Position numbers and translations under genes: made by a program. Below are positions 46,698-56,024 of a stretch of 64,000 nucleotides of DNA, in pieces; position 1 is the stretch's first letter; each line of letters starts with the position of its first letter. Origin of the DNA: Pseudoxanthomonas sp. J35 (GTDB taxonomy: Bacteria; Pseudomonadota; Gammaproteobacteria; Xanthomonadales; Xanthomonadaceae); the NCBI RefSeq assembly GCF_000513995.1, contig NZ_AZVB01000003.1, positions 124,001-188,000 on the forward strand. The letters run 5' to 3'. The notes under the pieces are model-generated. The model worked only from the letters and a program-made list of their open reading frames with translations. It had not been told where the DNA came from and made no database searches.

Positions 46698-47333
46698 ATG
46701 GCCCCGACCATCCTGGTAGCCGACGACCATCCGCTGTTCCGCGCCGCCGTGTTGCACGCCCTGCACGAATCCCTGCCGGGCGCGTGCATGGTCGAGGCCG
46801 CATCCGCTTCCGGGCTCGCGCCGGCCATGGCCGCGCATCCGGAGATCGAACTGGTCCTGCTGGACCTGGCGATGCCAGGTGCGCGTGGCTTCTCCTCGCT
46901 GGTGTGGCTGCGTGGCGAATGCCCGGAGGTGCCGGTCGTGGTGATCTCCTCCAACGACCATCCGCGCACCGTGCGCCGTGCCCAGCAGTTCGGTGCGGCC
47001 GGCTTCATTCCCAAGTCCTCGCCGGCCGAAGCCATCGGTGCGGCGGTGGCGGCGGTGCTGGACGGGGGCACCTGGTTCCCGCCGATGACCGCCGAGCGCT
47101 CGGAGGCCGATGCCGCGCTCGCCGCACGCCTGGCGCAGCTGACTCCGCAGCAGATCCGCGTGCTGATGTGCCTGGCCGATGGCCTGCTCAACAAGCAGAT
47201 CGCGCACGAGCTTGGCCTGGCGGAGAACACCGTCAAGGTGCACGTGACCGCGATCCTGAAGAAGCTCGACTGCCACAGCCGCACCCAGGCGGCGGTCATG
47301 GTCAAGGCGCTGGAGCACGAAGGCGAGGCCTGA
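46698..47333 (+). CDS. LuxR/NarL family response regulator
   Basis: A 211-residue two-domain regulator. The receiver domain has DDHPLFRA, the phospho-acceptor Asp in ELVLLDLAMPG, the conserved Ser in VISSNDHP and Lys in GFIPKSSP. The C-terminal NarL-type helix-turn-helix covers LTPQQIRVLMCLADGLLNKQIAHELGLAENTVKVHVTAILKKL in overlapping segments. It resembles ErdR/AgmR/CrbR regulators of acetate and alcohol use. It converges on a hybrid histidine kinase with a six-base gap, so the two are the likely partners. Confidence 0.88.
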   Translation: MAPTILVADDHPLFRAAVLHALHESLPGACMVEAASASGLAPAMAAHPEIELVLLDLAMPGARGFSSLVWLRGECPEVPVVVISSNDHPRTVRRAQQFGAAGFIPKSSPAEAIGAAVAAVLDGGTWFPPMTAERSEADAALAARLAQLTPQQIRVLMCLADGLLNKQIAHELGLAENTVKVHVTAILKKLDCHSRTQAAVMVKALEHEGEA

Positions 47334-47339
47334 ACCGGC

Positions 47340-49994
47340 TCAGTGGCGGGCGGCCGAGCCGCGCAGCAGGAGCTGGGTCATCAATCCGCGCAATGCCGGC
47401 GGACGCACCGGCTTGGACAGGTAGCCCCAGCCGCGTTCTTCGGCCAGGGCGCGGACGGCCTCGTCGCGATCGGCAGTGACCAGCACCACCTGTGGGGGGC
47501 GCGGCCAATGGGCGGCGAGTTCGTCGAACAGCTGCGGCCCCCGCCACTCTCCGAGCTGCACGTCCAGCAGCATGAGCTGTGGCGCCTCGACGCCGGACGC
47601 GGCCAGGTCCAGCGCGCCCTGCGCGCCTGCGGCCAACGGCACCTGGCAACCCCAGCGTTCCAGCAGCGCACGCGAGGCTTCGCACACGCGGGCATCGTCG
47701 TCCACGCACCAGACCGTGCAGCCGTGCAGCAGCGAGTCGTCAGGGGCGGGCACCGGCAGTTCGGCCGACGCGCGGACGAGGGCCGGATCCCCGCGCGGGA
47801 CCTCGATGCTGAACGCACTGCCGCGCCCGACCCGTGAGCGCAGGCCGATGGGGTGGTCGAGCAGGCGTGCGATCCGCTCGACGATCGCCAGGCCCAGGCC
47901 TGCGCCGGGCTCGGCGCTGCCGCCATCGTCCAGCCGCCGGAATTCCTCGAAGATTTCCTGCTGGCGATTCGGAGCGATGCCCGGCCCGGTGTCCAGCACT
48001 TCGATGCGGAGCCGGTCGCCGGCGCGGCGACAGCCGACCAGGATGCGGCCGCGGGCGGTGTAGCGCACCGCGTTCGACAGCAGGTTCTGCAGGATCCGGC
48101 GCAGCAGCGCTTCGTCGGTGCGCACCACCGCGCGGGTCGGTATCGACTCCAGTCGCAGGCCCCGCGAGGCGGCGAGGATGCCGAACTCCTGCGCCAGCGC
48201 CTGCAGCAGCGGCCCCAGTTCGAAGTCGCGAACGTCCACCTGGTAGGCGCCGGACTCCAGCCGGGAGATATCCAGCAGGCTGTTGAGGATCGCGTCCTGC
48301 GCCGCCAGTGCGTTGTCTGCGCGGTCGGCGGCCTGCAGGGCCTGCGGATCCTGCACGCGTCCGCGCAATGCGGACAGGAACATGCGCGCGGCGTTGAGCG
48401 GTTGCAGCAGGTCGTGCACCGCCGCGGCGACGAAGCGGGTCTTGTGCCGGTTCGCCCGCTCCGCTTCCTGGCGCGCCTGCTCCAGGTCGGCCGTGCGTTC
48501 GGCGATGCGTTTCTCCAGCGCATCGGCCAGCGAGCGCAGCTCGCGGGCGGTCGCCTTGTAGCTGGTGATGTCGGCGTAGCTGGTGACGAAGCCGCCGTCG
48601 GGCAGGGGATTGCCGCGGATCTCCAGCACCGTGCCGTCTTCCTTCTCGCTTTCGCGCAGGTGCGGCCTGCCGCTGCGCAGGTGGTCCAGGCGGCGCCGGA
48701 TCGCCTCCTCGACCGGCCCGGGACCGAGCAGACCGCGGCGGGCGTTGAAGCGGAAGACGTCCTCGATAGGGCGGCCGACCTGGACCAGGTCGGGCGGGAA
48801 GCGGAACAGTTCGATGTAGCGGGAGTTCCAGGCGACGATACGCAGGTCCGCATCGATGATCACCACGCCTTGCGGAAGGTGCTGGAGGCTGCGCGCCAGG
48901 CCGGTCTCGGCCTGTTGCGCGGCCTGGACGATGCCGTCCTGGGCGGTGCGCAGCTCCCGGGCATGCTGCTGCAGCACCGCTTCGAGTTCGCGCCGGCTGC
49001 GCTCGCGCAGCGCCGCCAGTCGCCGCCTCTGCTGCACGAACAGCAGCAGGAACGACAAGGCCAGCCAGCCACCGCCGGCTGCCAGCGCGGCTCCGCGGGC
49101 GGCAGCCTCGATCGCCGCCGTGTCATGCAGCAGGTGCAGCTGCCATCCCTCGTCGGGCAGTTCGGTGGCCTGCCACAACACCGGGCCCGGCAGCTCCGGA
49201 TCATCCAGGCGCAGGCGCACGGCGGCCCCGGACCTGGGTGGGTCGCCACGGAAATGCAACGGCTTCAGTTCCTGGTGGCCGTACTGTTTCGTGGCCGCAA
49301 GTTCGCGCAGGTCCGCCGCGCCCAGCGGGGCCAGGGTGCGGTAGCGCAGGCGCGGCTGGCTGGCCAGGAACACGACCCCGTGCTCGTCGCTGGCCAGGAC
49401 CACGTCCTGGCCCTGCAGCCACTCCTGTTCCAGCGCGTCCAGCTCGATCTTGATGACGACCACGCCCGCGATGTCGCCGTCCGGGCCGGCGATGGCCTGG
49501 GACAGGAAGTAGCCGGGCTCGCCGGTCGTCAGGCCGATGCCATAGAACTGGCCCCGACCGTGGCGTAGGGCCTGCTGCACGTACGGCCGGAAGGCGTAGT
49601 TCTCGCCCACGTTGCTCGTCGGTTCGCGCCAGTTGCTGGCGGCGATGGCGATGCCGCGGCGGTCGATGAGGGTCAGGGTCGAGGCGCGGGTGACGCTGTT
49701 GGCTTCCTCCAGCCTGCGGTTGAGTTCCGCCTGCAGCCCGGGGGTGGGCGGCGCCACTACCGCGGCACGCAGCTGCGGGTCCAGGGCCAGCACTTCGGGC
49801 AGGGTGCGGAAGCGGTCGATCAGCTGCTGCAGGGCCTGGGTGTGCAGCTCGAGTTGGCGCTGGAGTTGCGCGGTTTCCTGGCGCATCGCACGCTGCCAGC
49901 CCCAGTGGTGGGCGGGCCACGCCATCGCCGCGACCCCGCCGAGGGTGAGCGCGAGTACGGACAGGACACGGCGGCGGCGATGGGTTCCCTGCAT
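47340..49994 (-). CDS. Hybrid sensor histidine kinase with DctB-like sensor domain
   Basis: About 884 residues. A periplasmic double-Cache-like sensor (residues about 30-290) lies between two membrane segments. Its features (LIDRRGIAIAASNWREPTSNVG, GEPGYFLSQAIAG) resemble DctB, the C4-dicarboxylate sensor. A PAS domain (around residues 365-470), a HisKA domain with AAAVHDLLQPLNAARMFLSA, a catalytic domain with ATP-binding motifs and a C-terminal receiver (VDDDARV, LLDVQLG, LSKPVRP) follow. The kinase core is like that of CrbS/MxtR-type kinases. The ATG at 49994 is chosen over one eight codons upstream. It is divergent from dctA. Confidence 0.88.
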   Translation of the reverse strand: MQGTHRRRRVLSVLALTLGGVAAMAWPAHHWGWQRAMRQETAQLQRQLELHTQALQQLIDRFRTLPEVLALDPQLRAAVVAPPTPGLQAELNRRLEEANSVTRASTLTLIDRRGIAIAASNWREPTSNVGENYAFRPYVQQALRHGRGQFYGIGLTTGEPGYFLSQAIAGPDGDIAGVVVIKIELDALEQEWLQGQDVVLASDEHGVVFLASQPRLRYRTLAPLGAADLRELAATKQYGHQELKPLHFRGDPPRSGAAVRLRLDDPELPGPVLWQATELPDEGWQLHLLHDTAAIEAAARGAALAAGGGWLALSFLLLFVQQRRRLAALRERSRRELEAVLQQHARELRTAQDGIVQAAQQAETGLARSLQHLPQGVVIIDADLRIVAWNSRYIELFRFPPDLVQVGRPIEDVFRFNARRGLLGPGPVEEAIRRRLDHLRSGRPHLRESEKEDGTVLEIRGNPLPDGGFVTSYADITSYKATARELRSLADALEKRIAERTADLEQARQEAERANRHKTRFVAAAVHDLLQPLNAARMFLSALRGRVQDPQALQAADRADNALAAQDAILNSLLDISRLESGAYQVDVRDFELGPLLQALAQEFGILAASRGLRLESIPTRAVVRTDEALLRRILQNLLSNAVRYTARGRILVGCRRAGDRLRIEVLDTGPGIAPNRQQEIFEEFRRLDDGGSAEPGAGLGLAIVERIARLLDHPIGLRSRVGRGSAFSIEVPRGDPALVRASAELPVPAPDDSLLHGCTVWCVDDDARVCEASRALLERWGCQVPLAAGAQGALDLAASGVEAPQLMLLDVQLGEWRGPQLFDELAAHWPRPPQVVLVTADRDEAVRALAEERGWGYLSKPVRPPALRGLMTQLLLRGSAARH

Positions 49995-50045
49995 CGCCCC
50001 AAGTCTACGTGGGTACATCGCCCAGGACGTCCGCCTGCGGGGCTG

Positions 50046-50052
50046 CTAGTAC
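50046..50052. promoter_or_regulatory. Candidate regulator half-site upstream of dctA
   Basis: CTAGTAC about 75 bases before the dctA start is the reverse complement of the motif found before the LuxR-type regulator gene. It could be a shared site for that regulator. Confidence 0.25.
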
Positions 50053-50127
50053 CAATAGGTTATCGGCGCGCCGGGCGATGGCACGTACAACATGCGGGCC
50101 ACGTCCCGTGCCGCCCGCAGTTCCCGC

Positions 50128-51498
50128 ATGCCTCTGCACACGCCCACCGCACATGTCGAATCCCTGGCGCCTCCGCGCCGGCTGCCGCTGTACCGGCAGC
50201 TCTATTTCCAGGTCGTGGTCGCGATCGTGCTGGGCGCCGTACTGGGCCATTTCCAGCCGGAGTTCGCCGCTTCGCTCAAGCCCTTGGGCGACGCCTTCAT
50301 CAAGCTGGTGAAGATGATCATCGCGCCGGTGATCTTCCTGACCATCGTCACCGGCATCGCCGGCATGACCCAGTTGCGCACGGTGGGCCGGGTCTTCGCC
50401 AAGGCGATGGCCTACTTCATGTTCTTCTCGACCCTGGCGCTGGTGATCGGCATGGTCGTGGCCCACACCGTGCAGCCCGGCGCCGGCATGAACATCAATC
50501 CGGCCGACCTGGACCAGGCCGCCGTGCAGGGCTACGTGCAGAAGTCGCACGAGCTGAGCCTGACCGGCTTCCTGCTCGACATCATTCCGCGGACGCTGGT
50601 CAGCCCGCTGGTGGGCGACAACATCCTGCAGGTGCTGTTCGTGGCGGTGCTGTTCGGTATCTCGCTGGCGCTGGTCGGTGACAAGGGCCGGCCGGTGCTG
50701 GACCTGCTCGAGGCCGTGACCACGCCGGTGTTCCGCCTGGTCCACATCCTCATGCGCGCCGCCCCGATCGGCGCGTTCGGCGCGATTGCCTTCACCATCG
50801 GCCGCTACGGCCTGGAGATGCTGGTCAACCTGGCCTGGCTGGTCGGCTCGTTCTACATCACCTCGCTGCTCTTCGTGCTGGTCGTGCTCGGCGCGGTCTC
50901 GTGGTGGTGCGGGTTCTCCATCCTGCGCCTGGTCCGGTACCTGAAGGCCGAGCTCCTGCTCGTGCTGGGGACGTCGTCGTCGGAATCGGCGCTGCCTTCG
51001 CTGATGGCGAAGATGGAGCGCGCGGGCGCCTCCAAGTCGGTGGTCGGCCTGGTAGTGCCTACCGGCTACTCGTTCAACCTCGACGGCACCAACATCTACA
51101 TGACCCTGGCGGCGCTGTTCATCGCCCAGGCGACCAATACCGAACTGACCCTGGGCCACCAGTTGATGCTGCTGGCCGTGGCGATGCTCAGTTCCAAGGG
51201 CGCGGCCGGCGTCACAGGCGCCGGTTTCATCACGCTGGCGGCAACGCTGGCGGTGGTACCGGAAGTGCCGGTGGCCGGCATGGCGCTGATCCTCGGTATC
51301 GACCGCTTCATGAGCGAGTGCCGCTCGCTCACCAATTTCATCGGCAACGCGGTCGCCACGCTGGTGGTGGCGCGCTGGGAAGGCGCGCTGGACCGCACCG
51401 CACTGGCCGAAGCCCTGGGTGGCCCCGCGCCCCCGGTGGCGGCGCCGCCCGACCCGGCGGCCGGCCCTGGCGACAAGACCCGATTGACCGCCGACTGA
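50128..51498 (+). CDS. dctA: C4-dicarboxylate:cation symporter DctA
   Basis: A 456-residue member of the DAACS family with eight membrane segments and two re-entrant loops. Diagnostic stretches are [20 protein letters not shown] (Ser-rich hairpin), [19 protein letters not shown] and [15 protein letters not shown]. It imports succinate, fumarate, malate and related acids with H+ or Na+. The ATG at 50128 is favoured over one 12 codons earlier. It is divergent from the kinase with a DctB-like sensor, so regulation by that system is expected. Confidence 0.93.
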   Translation: MPLHTPTAHVESLAPPRRLPLYRQLYFQVVVAIVLGAVLGHFQPEFAASLKPLGDAFIKLVKMIIAPVIFLTIVTGIAGMTQLRTVGRVFAKAMAYFMFFSTLALVIGMVVAHTVQPGAGMNINPADLDQAAVQGYVQKSHELSLTGFLLDIIPRTLVSPLVGDNILQVLFVAVLFGISLALVGDKGRPVLDLLEAVTTPVFRLVHILMRAAPIGAFGAIAFTIGRYGLEMLVNLAWLVGSFYITSLLFVLVVLGAVSWWCGFSILRLVRYLKAELLLVLGTSSSESALPSLMAKMERAGASKSVVGLVVPTGYSFNLDGTNIYMTLAALFIAQATNTELTLGHQLMLLAVAMLSSKGAAGVTGAGFITLAATLAVVPEVPVAGMALILGIDRFMSECRSLTNFIGNAVATLVVARWEGALDRTALAEALGGPAPPVAAPPDPAAGPGDKTRLTAD

Positions 51499-51535
51499 CG
51501 GCGGCGACACAGAGCTTCGGAGGAGGACCCCAACC

Positions 51536-54500
51536 ATGCGTAGCATCGACCGCACCGCAGTGCGCGGTACATTGACCATCGCCCTGCTGGCCGGCGCCAT
51601 CCAGGCTGCCCTTGCCCAGCAGCCGGTGGCCGCGCCCCAGGAGGCGCAGCAGCAGGAACAGGCACCGGAAGGGGGCGACACCCCGACCACGCTGGACCAG
51701 GTGGTGGTGGTCGGCTCGCACATCCGCGGCTCGGCGACCACCGAGGCGCTTCCGGTGGTGGTGTTGGGCGCCGAGGAAATCGACGCCGCCGGCGCGATCT
51801 CCGGCGACGAGCTGATGCGCAGCATCCCGCAGATGGGCGACGTGCTGTTCGATTCGTCCAACAACCCGCAGACCAGCAATGCCGCCCGCGGCGACGTCAA
51901 CTCGGTCAACCTGCGCTCGCTGGGCGTGGGCAATACCCTGGTCCTGCTCAACGGGCGCCGCCTGGTGCAGCACCCCACCAGCCAGGGCACGTCCGATACC
52001 GGCACCGTGCCGGTGCAGAGCTTCAACTCCAACGCGATCCCGGTCTCCGGCCTGGACCGGATGGAAGTGCTGCTGGACGGTGCCGCCGCGATCTACGGCG
52101 CCGACGCCGTGGCCGGCGTGGTCAACACCGTTCTGCAGTCCGACTTCGACGGAGCCACCGTAAGCACGCGCTACGGCACCGCCGAAGGCACGAGCATGGA
52201 CGAGTGGGAAGTCAGCATCTTCGCCGGCAAGAACTACGACCGCGGCAACGTGTCGGTGTTCTTCAACTACGTCGATCGTTCCGAGCTGTGGGCCGACGAC
52301 CAGGAGTTCACCCGTTCGGACGACCTGCGCGACCTGTTCGCCGGCTATCCGGACTTCGCAGGCGTCACCGCGCTGGATGGCCGTTCGTCGCATACCCCGT
52401 GGGCACGCCTGAGCGTCGGCTCGCGGCCGGTGATCCGGTCCAACGGCGTGGCGGTCACCAACAGTTCCGGCGCATTCCACGTCAAGCCCGACACAGGCTA
52501 CGGCGCCTGCGCGGTGGACTTCGGCGACGGCATGTGCCTGGGCACGGGCAACACCAACTTCAACACCACCCACCGCGACCTGCGCTACGACACCCGCCAC
52601 GCCACCACGGTACGCCCGTCGGTCGAGCGCGTGAACACCTACCTGACCGGCCACTACGAGCTCACCGACCGCGTCGAGGCGTTCGGCGAGCTGGGCTTCT
52701 ACCGGGCGGTCAGCGAGGCCGAGCAGCCGCCGGTGGTCAACCTCAACAGCATCTGGATTCCGGCCAGCAACTACTGGAACCCGTTCGGCGCGGCGACCCT
52801 GCCTGATGGCACGCCCAACCCGAACCGCCTGCCCGGCCTCACCAACGTGCCCGACGGGGGCCTCCCGGTCCTGCTCAGCAACTACCGCTTCGTCGACACC
52901 GGCTTCCAGCACGTGGAAGTGAAGAACTACCAGGCGCGCGTGCTCGCCGGCCTGCGCGGCGAGTGGAACGGCTTCGACTGGGAGACCGCGGTGACTTGGT
53001 CGGAGGCCGAGGCCGAGGACCATTCGCCGAACATCAACATGACCGCGCTGCAGAAGCAGCTGGCGCTGGCCACGCCCGATGCCTACAACCCCTTCAATGG
53101 CGGCTGCGTCGCGACCACCAGCTGGGGCGACTGCACGCCGAGCGCGCAGGCGGCGGTGGATGCCATCGTCTTCGACCTGGTGCGCAAGTCGCGCACGACC
53201 CTGGCGATGGCGGACTTCCGGATGAGCAAGGGCGACCTGTTCTCCTGGCGGGCCGGCGAGGTGGGCTTCGCGTTTGGCGCCGAGTTCCGCCGCGAGACCC
53301 AGGAGGACGACCGTGACGCGAACCTCGACGGCACCTACACCTTCACCGACATGGTCAGCGGCGAGACCAACCTGAGCAACGTCTCGGCGGTCAGTCCGAA
53401 CCCGGATACCCGCGGTTCGCGCAACGTCGGTTCGGCGTACATGGAGTTCGCCGTGCCGCTGGTATCGCCGGACATGGGCATCCCGCTGGTGCGCAGCCTG
53501 GACATGCAGCTGGCCGGCCGCTACGAGCACTACTCCGACTTCGGCTCGGTGGCCAAGCCCAAGATCGCCCTGGCGTGGGACCTGGTCGACGGCCTGCGCC
53601 TGCGCGGTTCGTATTCGGAAGGCTTCCGCGCGCCGAACCTGGAGCAGACCCACGCCACCGAGTACGCGCGCCTGGCCAGCGGCACCGACTACGTGCGCTG
53701 CGAGGCCGACCTGCGTGCCGGGCGCCTGGACTCGATGACCGGCTGCGGCCAGAGCACCTCCGGCGCCTCGTTGCGCGTGGCCGGCAACCCGGACCTGGAG
53801 CCGGAGGAGAGCACCAACACCTCGTTCGGCGTTGTGTTCCAGCCGACCTTCCTGCCTGAAGGCATCGGCGAGGTCACCTTCACCGTCGACCGTTGGCGGA
53901 TCAAGCAGGAGCAGATCGTCGGCCTGCTCGGCGCGCAGACCGCCTTGATCGTCGATTACCTGGCCCGGGTGAACGGTGGCAGCAACCCGCTGGTCATCCG
54001 CGCCGATCCGACCGAGGACGACATCGCCGCCTTCGCCGGCACCGGCCTGGCGCCGGTGGGCCAGGTGATCGCGATCAGCGACCGCTTCATCAACCTGCAG
54101 CCGCAGACGGCCGGCGGCCTCGACTTCGGCATGGACTGGTCGCTGCGCCGCACCCGCTTCGGCAACTTCCGGGTGACCCTCAACGCCAGCCGCCTGCTGG
54201 AGTTCACCCGCGATCCGGGCCCGATCGTCAACGAGCTCTACGCCGCGCGCGAGGCAGGCGTCATCGATCCGCTGACCCCGCTGCCTGATTCCAGCCAGCT
54301 GATCGGCCAGAACGGCCGTCCGGAATGGCGTGCCAGCAGTGCCTTCACCTGGAGCAAGGGTCCCTGGCGCGCCGGCCTGTCGGCGCAGTACATGAGCTCG
54401 TTCGAGCAGCCCGGCCTGCTCGGCGCCTCGGGCAACCCGTGGGTGGTGGAAGACCGCCTGGTCTTCAACTCCTACGGCCAGTACCGCTTCGCCGACAGCA

Positions 54501-54628
54501 CCACCGTGCGCCTCGGCGTGCGCGACCTGACCGACGAAGGTCCGTCGCTGGCGGAGAACGGCTATCGCGGTTCGTTGCAGAATCCGTGGGGCCGCTACTG
54601 GTACGTCAACGTGAGCAGGTCGTTCTGA
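51536..54628 (+). CDS. Large TonB-dependent receptor
   Basis: A 1030-residue outer-membrane receptor with a signal peptide (residues 1-27), a Gln/Glu-rich linker, a TonB-box-like region and plug domain (TLDQVVVVGSHIRG; NLRSLGVGNTLVLLNGRRL) and a barrel ending in the C-terminal Phe (YVNVSRSF). Such receptors pass siderophores, sugars or peptides across the outer membrane. The ligand is unknown. GGAGGAGG before the ATG is one of the strongest ribosome-binding sites in the window. The next gene starts two bases after its stop, so the two form a unit. Confidence 0.92.
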   Translation: MRSIDRTAVRGTLTIALLAGAIQAALAQQPVAAPQEAQQQEQAPEGGDTPTTLDQVVVVGSHIRGSATTEALPVVVLGAEEIDAAGAISGDELMRSIPQMGDVLFDSSNNPQTSNAARGDVNSVNLRSLGVGNTLVLLNGRRLVQHPTSQGTSDTGTVPVQSFNSNAIPVSGLDRMEVLLDGAAAIYGADAVAGVVNTVLQSDFDGATVSTRYGTAEGTSMDEWEVSIFAGKNYDRGNVSVFFNYVDRSELWADDQEFTRSDDLRDLFAGYPDFAGVTALDGRSSHTPWARLSVGSRPVIRSNGVAVTNSSGAFHVKPDTGYGACAVDFGDGMCLGTGNTNFNTTHRDLRYDTRHATTVRPSVERVNTYLTGHYELTDRVEAFGELGFYRAVSEAEQPPVVNLNSIWIPASNYWNPFGAATLPDGTPNPNRLPGLTNVPDGGLPVLLSNYRFVDTGFQHVEVKNYQARVLAGLRGEWNGFDWETAVTWSEAEAEDHSPNINMTALQKQLALATPDAYNPFNGGCVATTSWGDCTPSAQAAVDAIVFDLVRKSRTTLAMADFRMSKGDLFSWRAGEVGFAFGAEFRRETQEDDRDANLDGTYTFTDMVSGETNLSNVSAVSPNPDTRGSRNVGSAYMEFAVPLVSPDMGIPLVRSLDMQLAGRYEHYSDFGSVAKPKIALAWDLVDGLRLRGSYSEGFRAPNLEQTHATEYARLASGTDYVRCEADLRAGRLDSMTGCGQSTSGASLRVAGNPDLEPEESTNTSFGVVFQPTFLPEGIGEVTFTVDRWRIKQEQIVGLLGAQTALIVDYLARVNGGSNPLVIRADPTEDDIAAFAGTGLAPVGQVIAISDRFINLQPQTAGGLDFGMDWSLRRTRFGNFRVTLNASRLLEFTRDPGPIVNELYAAREAGVIDPLTPLPDSSQLIGQNGRPEWRASSAFTWSKGPWRAGLSAQYMSSFEQPGLLGASGNPWVVEDRLVFNSYGQYRFADSTTVRLGVRDLTDEGPSLAENGYRGSLQNPWGRYWYVNVSRSF

Positions 54629-54630
54629 GC

Positions 54631-55977
54631 ATGAAACCGCGTGGTCGCCCGCGCCTCGGCGCCAGGCTGCTGGTCGCCGGCGTGGCATCGCTCCTCGCCA
54701 CGCCGGTCGCCTGGGCCGGCGCCGGCAAGGTTCCGGCCTTCGCCGCCACCCCGTGTCCCGGGTCGGTGGCGGAGGTGGCCGACTGCCTGTCGGCGCGTGA
54801 TGCCAACGGGGCCTGGCTGCTGGTGGCGATGCCGAAGCAGTGGAACCGGCGGCTGGTCGTCCACGCGCATGGCGGGCCACGCCTGCACTCGCCGCGTGAC
54901 GGCGACGGGGGCGAGGACCTGGACCGCTTCTCCTCGATGGTGCGGGCCGGCTACGCGTGGATCGGCACCACGTACCGCCGCGGGGGCTACGGCGTGCGCA
55001 TGGCCGCCGCCGACACCGAACAGGCGCGCATGGCCTTCGTGGCGCGCTGGGGGCGGCCGGAGCGCGTGATCCTGCACGGGCAGTCGTGGGGCGGGAACGT
55101 CGCGGCCAAGGCCGCCGAGCTGTACGCGCTGGATGCAGACGGGCAGCCCGCGTACGACGGCGTCCTGCTCAGCAACGGCATCCTGACCGGTGGCACCCGC
55201 GCCTACGGGTTCCGCGCCGACCTGCGCGCGGTCTACCAGTACTACTGCCGCAACCATCCTGCGCCGGACGAGATGCAGTACCCGCTGTGGCAGGGCCTGC
55301 CGGCGGATGCGCGACTCACCCGCGAGGAGCTGCGCCGGCGGGTCGACGCCTGTACCGGGGTGGATACCGCGCCCGGCAAGCGCACCCCGCGGCAGGCGGC
55401 GCGCCTGCACGACATCCTGGCCGTCACCGGCGTGCAGGAACAGCAGCTGGTCGCGCACCTGGCCTGGGGCACTTTCCATTTCCGCGACCTGGTGCAGCGG
55501 CGCCTGGACGGGCGCAACCCGTTCGACAACACCGGCACGGTGTACCGGGGCTCGCGCGACGACGTTGCGCTCAACGCGGGGGTCGAGCGCTTTGCCGCCG
55601 ACCCGGGCGCGGTGGCGAAACTGGCATACGACGCCGATCTTTCCGGCCTGATCGTGTTGCCTACGGTCAGCATCCATGCCGGACAAGACCCGGTGGTGTC
55701 GGCCAACGCCCAGTTCGCCTACGCACGCACCGTGCAGGCGGCCGGCCGCGGCCACCTGCTGCTGCTGGGACGCACCGACGAGGACCAGCACAGTCGCCTG
55801 CACGATGAAAGCTACCTGGCGGCGTTGCGCGTGCTCGAGGACTGGCTGGACAGCGGGCAGCGCCCGTCGCCCGGGGCGTTCCAGGCCGCGTGCCTGCAGC
55901 TGGCAGCCGACCCGGCGCGATGCCGGTACGAGCCGGTGGCCCAGGACCCGGTTGCCGGGCACGGCAACGACCGGTGA
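54631..55977 (+). CDS. Secreted alpha/beta hydrolase
   Basis: A 448-residue exported protein with a signal peptide (residues about 1-29, ending AWAGA). The nucleophile elbow is HGQSWGGN near residue 150 and oxyanion-type HAHGGP lies upstream; the acid and His are likely in SIHAGQDPV and DEDQHSR near the end. It is larger than usual for the fold. It is two bases after the TonB-dependent receptor gene. The pair probably handles one substrate: a cleaved ester or peptide imported by the receptor, or processed after import. Confidence 0.83.
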   Translation: MKPRGRPRLGARLLVAGVASLLATPVAWAGAGKVPAFAATPCPGSVAEVADCLSARDANGAWLLVAMPKQWNRRLVVHAHGGPRLHSPRDGDGGEDLDRFSSMVRAGYAWIGTTYRRGGYGVRMAAADTEQARMAFVARWGRPERVILHGQSWGGNVAAKAAELYALDADGQPAYDGVLLSNGILTGGTRAYGFRADLRAVYQYYCRNHPAPDEMQYPLWQGLPADARLTREELRRRVDACTGVDTAPGKRTPRQAARLHDILAVTGVQEQQLVAHLAWGTFHFRDLVQRRLDGRNPFDNTGTVYRGSRDDVALNAGVERFAADPGAVAKLAYDADLSGLIVLPTVSIHAGQDPVVSANAQFAYARTVQAAGRGHLLLLGRTDEDQHSRLHDESYLAALRVLEDWLDSGQRPSPGAFQAACLQLAADPARCRYEPVAQDPVAGHGNDR

Positions 55978-56024
55978 GCCGCGGGAGACGGGTGGCGCGG
56001 TGGGCCTCGGCCCGCCGCCCGGGC

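Noticed and set aside
51338-54880. An 1180-codon minus-strand frame opposite the TonB-dependent receptor
   Set aside because: Composition is rich in His, Gln, Arg and Ala without any domain, typical of the antisense of a high-GC gene. The plus strand carries the real receptor.
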